Part shown: piece by piece, positions 27,245 to 36,295 of the stretch
Layout of the letters: every line of letters begins with the position of its first letter
Position numbering within the stretch: position 1 is the stretch's first letter
NCBI GenBank assembly: GCA_031261505.1
Contig: JAISJN010000006.1
Coordinates: forward strand, 36,542 to 100,541
Direction of reading: 5' to 3'
DNA length: 64,000 nt
From: Clostridioides sp.
Lineage (GTDB): Bacteria > Bacillota > Clostridia > Peptostreptococcales > Peptostreptococcaceae
The notes under the pieces: generated by a model
What the model was told of the DNA's origin: nothing
The model's database searches: none
What the model saw: only the letters and a program-made list of their open reading frames with translations
Program-made: the position numbers and the translations under genes

Positions 27245-28689
27245 AATTTCTTCCAAAATGTAGGTGCGAACAAGAACAGTATCGGATATATTTCAAGTCT
27301 TCCCGCAAGCATATCTACCATGAATACAAGCTTCGAAATCACAGTGAACTTAGCGTAGTTCTGAGTCGGTCCCGCCATATTAAATCCAACTCCAGCGTTG
27401 TTAAACGTCGCCGCTACAGCCGAGAAGTTAGTAAAGAAGTCAAATCCATTTAACGATACTATTATCACTGAAACAAAGAATAGTCCTATATATATTGACA
27501 GATACGAAGAAGTATCGTGAACTGTCGTGCTTCCAATTATCTTGCCATCCATCTTTATGGACCTTATATTTCTAGGGTGAAGTACCCTCTGGAATGATTT
27601 CAGCGCGTATTTGCTGAGTATAATCAAACGGCTTATCTTGAATCCACCAGCCGTACTTCCCGCACAAGCTCCTATACACATAACTATTATCAACATTGTC
27701 CTCGAAAATTCAGGCCATAAATCGTAGTTGACCGTATAAAGTCCTGTCGAGGTCATAAGCGAACTCACTTGAAAGAACGCGTAATTTAAAGAGCTATAAA
27801 AACTTCCGTATATGTGATTTATATTCAACGCTACCATAACCGTAGTCGACAACAATATTACAATATACCACCTCAACTCCTCTAAATGCAAAATTTCCTT
27901 AAACTTCTTAGCATATAGGAGGAAGAATACCGTGAAGTTAGTCCCAAACAGCACCATAAACACAGACACTACATTTCTCAAATAATAGCTATCGTATTCC
28001 CCCATACTGCTGTTCGTTACTGCAAATCCGCCTGTACCTGCTGTTGAAAACGTGATGTTTATCGCGTCAAAGGCTTCCATTCCCCCACATATCAAGAGCA
28101 GGAACTGGAGTATACTCAGTAGTATGTACAATATATAAAGCATTTTAACCGTACTACTTAACCTAGGCATCAACTTGTTTACCATAGGTCCAGGAGACTC
28201 AGCTCGCAGAAGATGCATATTCTGCTCTCCACCAGCTAGAGGCAAAATCGCCATCATAAATACAAGTATCCCCATACCTCCTATCCATATAGTAAGGGAT
28301 CTCCAAAACAGCATTCCATGGCTTAGAGACTCGATATCAGCTATAACGGTAGCCCCTGTAGTAGTCAACCCTGATATCGATTCAAATAGCGCATTTATGT
28401 AGTTTGGTATCGCACCGCTCAAGTAAAAAGGAAGTGCCCCTACGAGACCTAGTACAACCCAAGATAGAGCCACTACTAAGAAGCCCTCTTTTGCAAACAT
28501 ATGTTTTGTCTTTGACTTATGTACCGAAGACATCGTTGCTCCGACGGCAATCGCCCCCAGCGAGACCACTAAAAACCAGATCCAATCAGATTCTCCGTAC
28601 ACTATTCCTACGATTAGGGGAAGCAACATAAACAATCCTTCAATTGCCAATGCAACCCCTAAAATATATCTAATCATAAATTTATTCAT
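27241..28689 (-). CDS. trkH: TrkH/KtrB-type potassium uptake channel subunit
   Basis: 482 residues, with ten or so membrane segments arranged as four M1-P-M2 repeats. Selectivity-filter-like loops TTTGAT, TAGTGGFA, ACAGSTAGGFK and NNAGVGFN are visible in order. It forms the K+ (or Na+) translocating subunit in the membrane and is gated by the cytoplasmic TrkA ring encoded just upstream at 28765. The ATG start at 28689 gives the usual N-terminus. The C-terminus is normal in length, with the stop codon provided by repeat copy C. Confidence 0.94.
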   Translation of the reverse strand: MNKFMIRYILGVALAIEGLFMLLPLIVGIVYGESDWIWFLVVSLGAIAVGATMSSVHKSKTKHMFAKEGFLVVALSWVVLGLVGALPFYLSGAIPNYINALFESISGLTTTGATVIADIESLSHGMLFWRSLTIWIGGMGILVFMMAILPLAGGEQNMHLLRAESPGPMVNKLMPRLSSTVKMLYILYILLSILQFLLLICGGMEAFDAINITFSTAGTGGFAVTNSSMGEYDSYYLRNVVSVFMVLFGTNFTVFFLLYAKKFKEILHLEELRWYIVILLSTTVMVALNINHIYGSFYSSLNYAFFQVSSLMTSTGLYTVNYDLWPEFSRTMLIIVMCIGACAGSTAGGFKISRLIILSKYALKSFQRVLHPRNIRSIKMDGKIIGSTTVHDTSSYLSIYIGLFFVSVIIVSLNGFDFFTNFSAVAATFNNAGVGFNMAGPTQNYAKFTVISKLVFMVDMLAGRLEIYPILFLFAPTFWKKL

Positions 28690-28764
28690 CTATATTCACC
28701 ATCAACCATATCCTATCATTGTAAATTGGATTCGATTATCCCCTTCACAAATATATTGTCCAAT

Positions 28765-30123
28765 TTAGTGCACCAATATATCATCCAATTCATCAAACCC
28801 TGAATGTGTCGTAACGATTATCACTGAATCCTTTGGTTTGATCACATCGTTACCTGAAGGTATGATAACCTCGTTTTTCCTATATATACAGGCTATCTGT
28901 AGATTGTCTTTCAATCTCAGATCCGATATCTTTCTGCCTATCAAACTTGAGTTCGATTTTACCTTGAATTCTAGAGCCTCAGCCTTTCCTCCTAGTATGG
29001 AGTAGAGACTTTCTATATTACTCTCATATGAATTATGCATCGCCCTCACGTATTTAAGGACATACTCCGCCATCAGGTACTTTGGATGAATTATGCTACC
29101 TACATCCATCTTATCAATTATATTTTCAAATGAGAACTTATTTATCTTTGTAATTATCTTACATTTAGAAATTGTAGATACGTTTAACGATAGGATTACA
29201 TTTCCCTCGTCAAACCCTGTTAGAGATACCATGACATCGGCTGTCTCTATTCCTTCTTCAATCAACAGCTGCTCGTCCATTCCATCGCCCTCGATTATAG
29301 TTGCTCCGTCTAACATCTCGCTTAGCTCCATACACCTCTTAGCGTCGATTTCAATTATCTTGACATCAGCACCACTTGCTAGTAGCTCCTTTGCTAGGTA
29401 GAAGGTTATTTTACCTCCACCAATCAATATTACATTCTTTCCGACGTGGTTCATCAACTTTATCTTCTTGCAGAATTTTGCAATCATCCTAGGTGTGCCT
29501 ATTATCGTCACCTTGTCTCCAGCTAATATCTCAAAATCACCACTTGGAATGATGACCTCTCTGCCCCTTTCGACAGCACAGACATGAAGGCTGTATTTCT
29601 TAAGTATACTTGAGTTGTTCAGAGATAGTCCATTTAAAAGAGAATTCTCTGACACACTTATTTTGAATAGTTCCACACTTCCCTTTGTAAACGTGTCTAT
29701 TTCTATCGCTGACGGGAACCTGACTAGCCTCGCTATTTCCTCCGCCGCGATGTACTCTGGATTTATCACCATGGATATACCGAGTTCTTCTTTTATAAGG
29801 TAGAGTCCCTGTGTGTACTCTGGATCCCTAACCCTTGATATTGTATGCTTCGTACCGCATTTTCTCGCTATCAAACAGCATAATAAATTTATCTCATCTG
29901 CATTTGTCACCGCTATCAAAAGGTCTGCATGCTCGACATCGGCATCCTCTAATGTAGACAGCTGTATGCAATTACCCTTGATAGCCATTATGTCAAGGGA
30001 TGCAGCTACTGAGTTTAAAGCCGTCTGTTTCTTATCTATTACAACTATATTATGTCCTTCTCCAGCGAGTTCCTCTGCAATTGCCTTTCCGACTTTTCCG
30101 CATCCTACTATTATTATATTCAT
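28765..30123 (-). CDS. trkA: TrkA, regulatory NAD-binding subunit of Trk potassium uptake
   Basis: 452 residues from the ATG at 30123 (MNIIIVGCGKVGKAIA). The reading frame stays open a further 41 codons into repeat copy D, but those residues are translated repeat and not homologous, so the longer start is rejected. Two RCK units are present: Rossmann loops GCGKVGKAIA near 7 and GGGKITFYLA near 225, each with a TrkA-C domain. It binds NAD(H)/ATP in the cytoplasm and gates TrkH. Gene order trkA-trkH with a 75-bp gap implies an operon. Confidence 0.95.
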   Translation of the reverse strand: MNIIIVGCGKVGKAIAEELAGEGHNIVVIDKKQTALNSVAASLDIMAIKGNCIQLSTLEDADVEHADLLIAVTNADEINLLCCLIARKCGTKHTISRVRDPEYTQGLYLIKEELGISMVINPEYIAAEEIARLVRFPSAIEIDTFTKGSVELFKISVSENSLLNGLSLNNSSILKKYSLHVCAVERGREVIIPSGDFEILAGDKVTIIGTPRMIAKFCKKIKLMNHVGKNVILIGGGKITFYLAKELLASGADVKIIEIDAKRCMELSEMLDGATIIEGDGMDEQLLIEEGIETADVMVSLTGFDEGNVILSLNVSTISKCKIITKINKFSFENIIDKMDVGSIIHPKYLMAEYVLKYVRAMHNSYESNIESLYSILGGKAEALEFKVKSNSSLIGRKISDLRLKDNLQIACIYRKNEVIIPSGNDVIKPKDSVIIVTTHSGFDELDDILVH

Positions 30124-30158
30124 ATATTTAGCCTCTAAAATTTCTCGCTTTCTGTATA

Positions 30159-30261
30159 TTAAATGGTGATTCAACGATTTCAGTGGGGAGATTTTATCCC
30201 CCACTGAAATGAGATTTATGCCCCCCACATCTAGAGGTGGGGACATTTATCTCAAGTTATA
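30159..30261 (+). repeat. Two-hairpin dispersed repeat, copy D (best-preserved copy)
   Basis: Left tip TTAAATGGTGATTCAACG (30159-30176). First hairpin TTTCAGTGGG / CCCACTGAAA (30178-30209). Second hairpin GAGATTTATG-CCCCCCAC / GTGGGG-CATTTATCTC (30211-30254). Right tip AAGTTATA ends near 30261. It sits upstream of trkA, so here it is in the promoter or leader region instead of at a gene end. Confidence 0.9.
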
Positions 30262-30960
30262 CTCTTCGCTCTCCGATAGTTATATATTGATACAACCTAC
30301 ATTTAAAAATCTTCAATATAATGAATACTACTATGCTTTAGAGAAAAAATCAATATATTCTCTATATATTTTTATTCTTTTTTAATTAAATTATACGCTC
30401 ATGCTCTACTATGTTTTAAAAGGTATAATTATGATATTCTTTTCACACTTTTTATCAGCATTTCCCGACAGGTAAAAACTAGGTTAATTTCATTTTTAGC
30501 TTACTTTTCATCATTGTTCTGAACATTCATTATCATATTATGTGTTGTTATCTTGTTTTACCATAATAATTAAAGTGATTTATAATTTTTTAACATTGAA
30601 AACGATTACTATTGACATTTATTTGTTATTTAATTCACTTTTACCCAAGCTTCGACCTATATTTTAGGCGATTTTATGCCAATAGTCCGAAAATACTTTC
30701 TTATTCGACTTTTTGATACATACCTAAAAACCTTCAAATAAGCGTTATCAGTTTCAAAAAAAGGCTGTACAAAACAATAAAAATATATTAAACTTTATGT
30801 ATACTCTATGTTTGTTAAAAATGTGTTTTATTTTCGGAAAACGTATTTATTAAATTATCTTTTTAACAACCATGGAAAAATAAGTTTAATCGGTTGAGTA
30901 ATGTTGTATATTGAATTAGACTTATATAGTATTAAACTTACTAAACAAGGGGGTCCTTTT
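30262..30960. other. Long intergenic region upstream of the hydrogenase operon
   Basis: About 700 bp, extremely A+T rich, between divergent trkA and hyd genes. It has many stops in all frames. Half-sites resembling Rex boxes occur (TTTGTTAAAA near 30808 and TTTTTAACAA near 30861) but no full palindrome. A promoter candidate lies at 30904-30932. I see no small gene or RNA element I can name. Confidence 0.4.
30904..30932 (+). promoter_or_regulatory. Candidate promoter of the hydrogenase operon
   Basis: TTGTAT (30904-30909) and TAGTAT (30927-30932) with a 17-base spacer, ending about 30 bases before the GTG start. The leader would be short, with GGGGGTCC as ribosome site. Confidence 0.45.
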
Positions 30961-30962
30961 AC

Positions 30963-31457
30963 GTGTGTTGTAACGTTGAAAAAAATGAAATGTTTGAGGA
31001 ATTAGGACAATATATTGATTCCTTACCAAAAGGTGAAGAAGCTGCAAAAAAAGAAGGAGCTTTGATAGGTGTTCTACACAGAGCTCAAGGAATATTCGGT
31101 TATCTACCAGAGGAAGTTCAAGCTTTTGTCGCTAAAAAACTTAGAATACCTCTATCTAAAGTATACGGTGTAGTTACTTTTTATTCATTCTTCACTACAG
31201 AACCTCGTGGTGAAAATGTAATAAACGTATGCATGGGTACTGCATGTTTCGTCAGGGGTGCTGCTGATGTACTAGCTGCCTGCGAAAGAGAACTAGGTAT
31301 CAAAAACGGTGAAACTTCTGAAGACATGAAGTTTACACTAGGTTCACTAAGATGTGTTGGTGCTTGTGGTCTTGCTCCAGTTGTAACAGTAAACGACAAA
31401 GTTTACGGTCACTGCACTGCTGATGATATGAAACAAATACTTGCTGAATACAAATAG
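30963..31457 (+). CDS. HydC-like NuoE-type [2Fe-2S] subunit of NADH-linked [FeFe]-hydrogenase
   Basis: 164 residues from a GTG preceded by AAGGGGGTCC. It has a thioredoxin-like [2Fe-2S] fold with Cys90, Cys95, Cys131 and Cys135 (CMGTAC...CVGAC), as in NuoE. The N-terminal helical part YGVVTFYSFF is typical. In trimeric electron-bifurcating hydrogenases this subunit sits beside the NADH/FMN subunit. It is the first gene of a three-gene unit, 18 bp before the NuoF-like gene, with codons biased like a highly expressed operon. Confidence 0.92.
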   Translation: MCCNVEKNEMFEELGQYIDSLPKGEEAAKKEGALIGVLHRAQGIFGYLPEEVQAFVAKKLRIPLSKVYGVVTFYSFFTTEPRGENVINVCMGTACFVRGAADVLAACERELGIKNGETSEDMKFTLGSLRCVGACGLAPVVTVNDKVYGHCTADDMKQILAEYK

Positions 31458-31475
31458 AATTGGGAGGAATCGAAG

Positions 31476-33371
31476 TTGAATAAAATAAATTCTTTTGAAG
31501 AATTACAAAAAATATACGAAGAAACCAAAACGGTTTTAGACATCAGAAAAGCTCACAACGCTGAAGACTTCTCTGGTAAGGGAACTACTTATAAAAGAGA
31601 AATACTTATCTGCGGTGGTACTGGATGTAAGTCTGCAAGAAGTGATGAAATAATTACTAACTTAAAGGCAGAAATCAAGGCTGCAGGTCTAGAAGATGAA
31701 ATATATGTGTCAATAACAGGATGTTTTGGATTCTGTGAACAAGGTCCAATCATCAAAGTTACTCCTGATGACGTTTTCTACGTACACGTTACTCCAGAGG
31801 ACGCAAAGGAAATCGTTTCTGAACATTTAATAAAAGGAAATGTTCTAGACAGATTACTTTACACTGAACCAACAATCGACCAAAAAGTTAAAACTCAAGA
31901 CGAAATGATCTTCTATAAGAAACAAAAAAGAATCGCGCTTAGAAACTGTGGTTTAATAAATCCAGAAGATATAAACGAATACTTAGGCGAAAAAGGTTAT
32001 CTTGCTTTAGGAAAATGTTTAACTGAATATACTCCTGAAGATGTAGTTAACATAATGCTTGAATCAGGTCTAAGAGGTAGAGGTGGCGGAGGCTTCCCTA
32101 CAGGTCAAAAATGGAAATTTGCTATGGGATACGATGATACTCAAAAATACATCATCTGTAACGCCGATGAAGGTGACCCAGGAGCATTCATGGACCGTTC
32201 AATACTCGAAGGTGACCCTAACTCAGTACTAGAAGCTATGGCTATAGGGGGTTACGCTATAGGCGCTTCTATAGGTAATATATATATAAGAGCTGAATAC
32301 CCACTTGCTATAGAAAGACTTAGAACTGCAATAGCTCAGGCTAGGGAAATCGGTCTTTTAGGTAAAAACATACTCGGTACTGGATTTGATTTCGACATAG
32401 AAATTAAATACGGAGCTGGTGCATTCGTATGTGGTGAAGAAACTGCTCTTATCCACTCTATCGAAGGTAACAGAGGTGAACCAACTAACAAACCACCATT
32501 CCCTGCTGAAAAAGGATTGTGGGACAAACCAACTTGTGTAAACAATGTTGAAACACTTGCAAATATTCCAGCTATAATAAACAACGGACCTGAATGGTTC
32601 AGATCTATAGGAACTGAAAAATCTCCAGGAACAAAAGTTTTCGCACTTGCTGGTAAGATAAATAACGTTGGACTTGTTGAAGTTCCAATGGGAATAACTT
32701 TAAGAGAAATACTTTACGAAGTAGGTGGAGGAATCCAACACGGTAAAGAGTTCAAGGCTGTTCAAACTGGTGGACCATCTGGTGGATGTATACCTTCTGA
32801 ATTCCTTGACACACCAATAGACTTCGACTCACTTACTAAGATAGGATCTATGATGGGTTCTGGTGGTATGATAGTTATGGATGAAGACAACTGTATGGTT
32901 GACATAGCTAAATTCTACCTTGAATTCACTAAAGAAGAATCTTGTGGTAAATGTACTCCTTGTAGAATAGGTAACACTAGACTACTTGAAATGCTTGAAA
33001 AAATAACAAGAGGCGAAGGTGAGTTAGAAGATTTAGAAAAACTTCAAACACTAAGCGAAACTATAAAAGATACTTCACTTTGTGCATTGGGACAAACATC
33101 TCCTAACCCAGTACAGAGTACAATGAAATATTTCCACGACGAATACGTTGCTCATGTTACTGACAAAACTTGTCCAGCTGGAGCATGTAAAGACCTTATG
33201 AAATACTTTATCACTGACAAATGTATCGGATGTACTAAATGTGCTAGACAATGTCCAGTTGATGCTATACAAGGTAAAGTCAAAGAAAAACACGTTATCG
33301 ATACAGCTAAATGTATCAAATGCGGTGCTTGTATGACTGCATGTCCAGTTAAAGCAATCGAATTAGTTTAA
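31476..33371 (+). CDS. HydB-like NuoF-type NADH/FMN subunit of [FeFe]-hydrogenase
   Basis: 631 residues from TTG after TGGGAGG. An N-terminal thioredoxin-like [2Fe-2S] domain (Cys46, 51, 83, 87) is followed by the NuoF core with the FMN/NADH glycine loop GRGGGGFPTG (201-210), GAGAFVCGEETAL, and the [4Fe-4S] motif ESCGKCTPCR. A C-terminal ferredoxin domain has two CxxCxxCxxxCP clusters (CIGCTKCARQCP, CIKCGACMTACP). It oxidises or reduces NAD(H) in the cytoplasm and passes electrons to the hydrogenase subunit encoded 23 bp downstream, using ferredoxin as second partner in the bifurcating type. Confidence 0.94.
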   Translation: MNKINSFEELQKIYEETKTVLDIRKAHNAEDFSGKGTTYKREILICGGTGCKSARSDEIITNLKAEIKAAGLEDEIYVSITGCFGFCEQGPIIKVTPDDVFYVHVTPEDAKEIVSEHLIKGNVLDRLLYTEPTIDQKVKTQDEMIFYKKQKRIALRNCGLINPEDINEYLGEKGYLALGKCLTEYTPEDVVNIMLESGLRGRGGGGFPTGQKWKFAMGYDDTQKYIICNADEGDPGAFMDRSILEGDPNSVLEAMAIGGYAIGASIGNIYIRAEYPLAIERLRTAIAQAREIGLLGKNILGTGFDFDIEIKYGAGAFVCGEETALIHSIEGNRGEPTNKPPFPAEKGLWDKPTCVNNVETLANIPAIINNGPEWFRSIGTEKSPGTKVFALAGKINNVGLVEVPMGITLREILYEVGGGIQHGKEFKAVQTGGPSGGCIPSEFLDTPIDFDSLTKIGSMMGSGGMIVMDEDNCMVDIAKFYLEFTKEESCGKCTPCRIGNTRLLEMLEKITRGEGELEDLEKLQTLSETIKDTSLCALGQTSPNPVQSTMKYFHDEYVAHVTDKTCPAGACKDLMKYFITDKCIGCTKCARQCPVDAIQGKVKEKHVIDTAKCIKCGACMTACPVKAIELV

Positions 33372-33394
33372 ATTTTATTAAAGAGGTGAAATCG

Positions 33395-35137
33395 TTGAGT
33401 TTAGTTACACTTACAATAAATAATAGAGAAATATCTGTGGAAGCAGGAACTACAGTTCTTGACGCTGCCAAAGAACTTAATATAAAGATACCTACTCTTT
33501 GCTACTTAAACCTACACGATCAAAAAACTACTAACAAGCCTGGTTCTTGTAGAGTTTGCGTTGTTGAAGTACAAGGAAGAAAAAATTTAGCACCAGCTTG
33601 TTCAACTATGGTTGCTCCAGGCATGGTAGTTAAGACTGGTACTCCAAAAGTACTAAAAGCTAGAAAAAATATAATAGAATTACTATTATCAGACCATCCT
33701 CAAGAATGTTTGACTTGCGGTAAGAGTATGCACTGTGAACTTCAATCTCTTGCTCATGATTACGGTGTTACTGATATAGCTTATCAAGGATCAAAATCTG
33801 ATTCGATGATGGAATTAGCTAACCCATCTATAGTTAGAGATACTTCTAAATGTATCCTATGTAGAAGATGTGTCGCTATGTGTAACGAAGTTCAGTGCGT
33901 TGGTGCTATCGGACCTGTAAATAGAGGTTTCGACACTAATATAAGCACTAAATTTAACGTAGATCTTAAAGACAGTACTTGCGTATTCTGCGGACAATGC
34001 GTAAATGTATGTCCAACAGGTGCGTTAATGGAAAAAGACAATACTGAAGACGTTTTAAACGCTTTAGATGATCCAGATAAATACGTAATAGTAAGTACTG
34101 CTCCAGCCGTACGTTCAGCTCTTGGGGAAGAATTTGGTATAATGGACCAATCTGTAACAGGTAAAATGGCTGCGTCTCTTAGAACTCTAGGATTCGATAA
34201 AGTTTACGACACAGATTTCGGTGCAGACTTAACAATCATGGAAGAAGCCAACGAATTTGTAACTAGATTCACAAAAGGCGAAAACCTTCCAATGATAACA
34301 AGCTGCTGTCCTGGTTGGGTTAACTTCATAGAAAAAGAATACGGAGAACTTCTCAACCATCCATCAACTTGTAAATCACCACAACAGATGTGGGGAGCAA
34401 TTGCTAAGAGCTATCTAGCTGAAAAACTAGAAATTCCAGTCGAAAAATTATACGTTGTTTCTGTAATGCCTTGTATAGCTAAAAAATACGAAGCACAGAG
34501 AGATGAATTCGTAAATGATCACGGAACACCTGATATAGACGTTGTTATATCTACTAGAGAATTAGCTAAATTGATACAAAAAGCTGGTATAGATTTCGCT
34601 GGGCTACCTGAAGAAGACTTCGATAGCATGATGGGTGAATCTACTGGTGCCGGTGTAATATTCGGTACTTCTGGTGGAGTTATGGAAGCTGCTTTAAGAA
34701 CAGCTTACGAAGTAATTACTAAAGAAGAATTACCTGATGTAAACTTTGAAGTTGCCAGAGGTATCCAAGGTGTTAAAGAAGCAACTGTAAATATAGCAGG
34801 AAACGATGTTAGCATCTGTATAGTAAACGGATTAGCAAACGCTAAATACCTACTAGACCATATGGATGAAACTGCTAAGAAATATCAGTTCATCGAAGTA
34901 ATGGCTTGCCCAGGTGGATGTATAAACGGTGGTGGACAGCCATACTCTAACGGAGACCTATGCATGGTTCAAAAAAGATCAAATGTTCTTTACGGTGAAG
35001 ATGCTGCGAAACCAGTTAGAAAATCTCATGAAAACAAAGAAATACAAGCTTTATACAAAGAGTATTTAGGTGAACCAAACTCTGAAAAGGCTCATCACTT
35101 ACTACACACACATTACAATAACAGAACTACAAAATAG
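33395..35137 (+). CDS. [FeFe]-hydrogenase catalytic subunit (HydA-like)
   Basis: 580 residues from the TTG at 33395; the GTG at 33386 overlaps the AAGAGGTG ribosome site. Order: [2Fe-2S] domain (Cys36, 52, 55, 69), His-ligated [4Fe-4S] (His101, Cys105, 108, 114), two [4Fe-4S] clusters (153-163 and 196-206), then the H-cluster domain with TSCCPGW (302-308), MPCIAKK (358-364) and MACPGGC. It reversibly makes H2. Together with the two upstream subunits it forms an NADH- and probably ferredoxin-linked, electron-bifurcating hydrogenase. It lacks the extra C-terminal [2Fe-2S] domain of the Thermotoga enzyme. Maturases HydEFG are not in this window. Confidence 0.95.
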   Translation: MSLVTLTINNREISVEAGTTVLDAAKELNIKIPTLCYLNLHDQKTTNKPGSCRVCVVEVQGRKNLAPACSTMVAPGMVVKTGTPKVLKARKNIIELLLSDHPQECLTCGKSMHCELQSLAHDYGVTDIAYQGSKSDSMMELANPSIVRDTSKCILCRRCVAMCNEVQCVGAIGPVNRGFDTNISTKFNVDLKDSTCVFCGQCVNVCPTGALMEKDNTEDVLNALDDPDKYVIVSTAPAVRSALGEEFGIMDQSVTGKMAASLRTLGFDKVYDTDFGADLTIMEEANEFVTRFTKGENLPMITSCCPGWVNFIEKEYGELLNHPSTCKSPQQMWGAIAKSYLAEKLEIPVEKLYVVSVMPCIAKKYEAQRDEFVNDHGTPDIDVVISTRELAKLIQKAGIDFAGLPEEDFDSMMGESTGAGVIFGTSGGVMEAALRTAYEVITKEELPDVNFEVARGIQGVKEATVNIAGNDVSICIVNGLANAKYLLDHMDETAKKYQFIEVMACPGGCINGGGQPYSNGDLCMVQKRSNVLYGEDAAKPVRKSHENKEIQALYKEYLGEPNSEKAHHLLHTHYNNRTTK

Positions 35138-35169
35138 TAATTAACAACTAGAAATTCTATAAAATAACT

Positions 35170-35246
35170 ATTCCTGTGATTGATTTAGGGGTTGCCCAGA
35201 CGGCATAAACGCTGGGCTTCCTACCTATCATTCACAGGAATTTTTT
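35170..35246 (+). terminator. Terminator of the hydrogenase operon (two-stage hairpin)
   Basis: Outer stem ATTCCTGTGA (35170-35179) with TCACAGGAAT (35232-35241), inner stem GCCCAG/CTGGGC, then TTTTTT (35240-35246). The inner part encloses ACGGCATAAACG. It is longer than a usual terminator but the end is clearly Rho-independent in form. Confidence 0.82.
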
Positions 35247-35395
35247 ATTTTAACTTATATACACTTAGAACTAATTTCTATACATTTTTCAATCCACTAC
35301 TGAATATAGTTAATTATAAAGAAAAATTTTTCTGCATATCTATTATTAGAATTTTTTCTTTACACATGCCAAATCGTTTATGAAAGGAGCATATT

Positions 35396-36172
35396 TTGAG
35401 TAATAATTATCGAAATGATAACCGTCATAACTGTAATTGTGATTGCAATCGTAAATTCGACGTTATAAATATGTCGAGTACCGATGCATCCTGTATTGAC
35501 TACGAGCTAATCCTAGAATGCTTCAATAAGTGTATGCCTAACTGTTGTAACCCATGTTTTATAGTTATAAATGGAACGCCAGGTCCTCCAGGACCTCCTG
35601 GAGTCCCTGGAGTTCCTGGACCAGTCGGGCCTACTGGGGTAACTGGTGCTACAGGAGCTAGTGGTGCTACTGGCTTACCTGGACCTGCTGGACCAACTGG
35701 TGCTACTGGCTTACCTGGACCTACTGGGGCTACTGGGGCTACTGGACCTACTGGCTTACCTGGTGGAGATACTGGACCTACTGGACCTACCGGAGCATCT
35801 GGTGGACCTGGACCTACCGGAGCGACGGGCGACCCTGGTCCTGCTGGCAGCGATGGCACGACTGGACCTACTGGTGACCCTGGCGCTGTTGGCTTACCTG
35901 GACCTACTGGTGATACTGGACCTGCTGGTAGCGATGGAGTGACTGGACCTACTGGCGACACTGGCGCTGTTGGCTTACCTGGACCTACTGGTGATACTGG
36001 ACCTGCTGGCAGCGATGGAGTGACTGGACCTACTGGTGACCCTGGCGCTACTGGTGATACTGGACCTGCTGGACCTATTGGGCCTACTGGACCTACTGGA
36101 CCTACTGGACCTACTGGGGCTACACCTGATACTGGACCGACTGGTGTTATCGGTCCCTACGGATTGATATAA
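35396..36172 (+). CDS. Collagen-like GXY-repeat protein, probable spore-surface protein
   Basis: 258 residues from a TTG that follows AAAGGAG. A 60-residue N-terminal part with CNCDCN and paired cysteines is followed by an unbroken Gly-X-Y tract (about residues 64-245), dominated by GPT, GAT and GLP triplets, with a 19-triplet-type internal duplication ([20 protein letters not shown] block twice). It has no signal peptide or sorting motif, like BclA-type exosporium proteins. A C-terminal globular trimerisation domain, common in BclA, is absent. The frame stops at a TAA contributed by a repeat right tip, which may have cut it short. Exosporium location is inference. Confidence 0.85.
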   Translation: MSNNYRNDNRHNCNCDCNRKFDVINMSSTDASCIDYELILECFNKCMPNCCNPCFIVINGTPGPPGPPGVPGVPGPVGPTGVTGATGASGATGLPGPAGPTGATGLPGPTGATGATGPTGLPGGDTGPTGPTGASGGPGPTGATGDPGPAGSDGTTGPTGDPGAVGLPGPTGDTGPAGSDGVTGPTGDTGAVGLPGPTGDTGPAGSDGVTGPTGDPGATGDTGPAGPIGPTGPTGPTGPTGATPDTGPTGVIGPYGLI

Positions 36173-36216
36173 CTTGAGATAAATATACCCCACCTATATA
36201 GGCGGGGTATATTTTT
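36168..36216 (-). repeat. Two-hairpin dispersed repeat, right-end remnant (also terminator)
   Basis: Right tip ATAACTTGAGAT and second hairpin AAATATACCCC/GGGGTATATTT (36181-36214) followed by T-rich sequence. The first hairpin and left tip are lost or unrecognisable. It directly ends the collagen-like gene, including its TAA stop. Confidence 0.75.
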
Positions 36217-36295
36217 ATTTGAAATATCATAAATTTATCCAATTAATCTCTTCTTTAATGTATAATTAAATTAAATAATGATTGGAGATGATTGT

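Noticed and set aside
30124..30246. 41-codon N-terminal extension of trkA
   Set aside because: The codons translate repeat copy D and have no TrkA similarity; MNIIIVGCGK at 30123 is the standard family start.
30808..30870. Rex operator upstream of the hydrogenase operon
   Set aside because: Two TTGTTAA-like half-sites are present but not arranged as TTGTTAANNNNTTAACAA; not strong enough to list.
35500..35961. Antisense Pro/Gly-rich ORF within the collagen-like gene
   Set aside because: Direct consequence of GGACCTACTGG-type repeats; no start signals.
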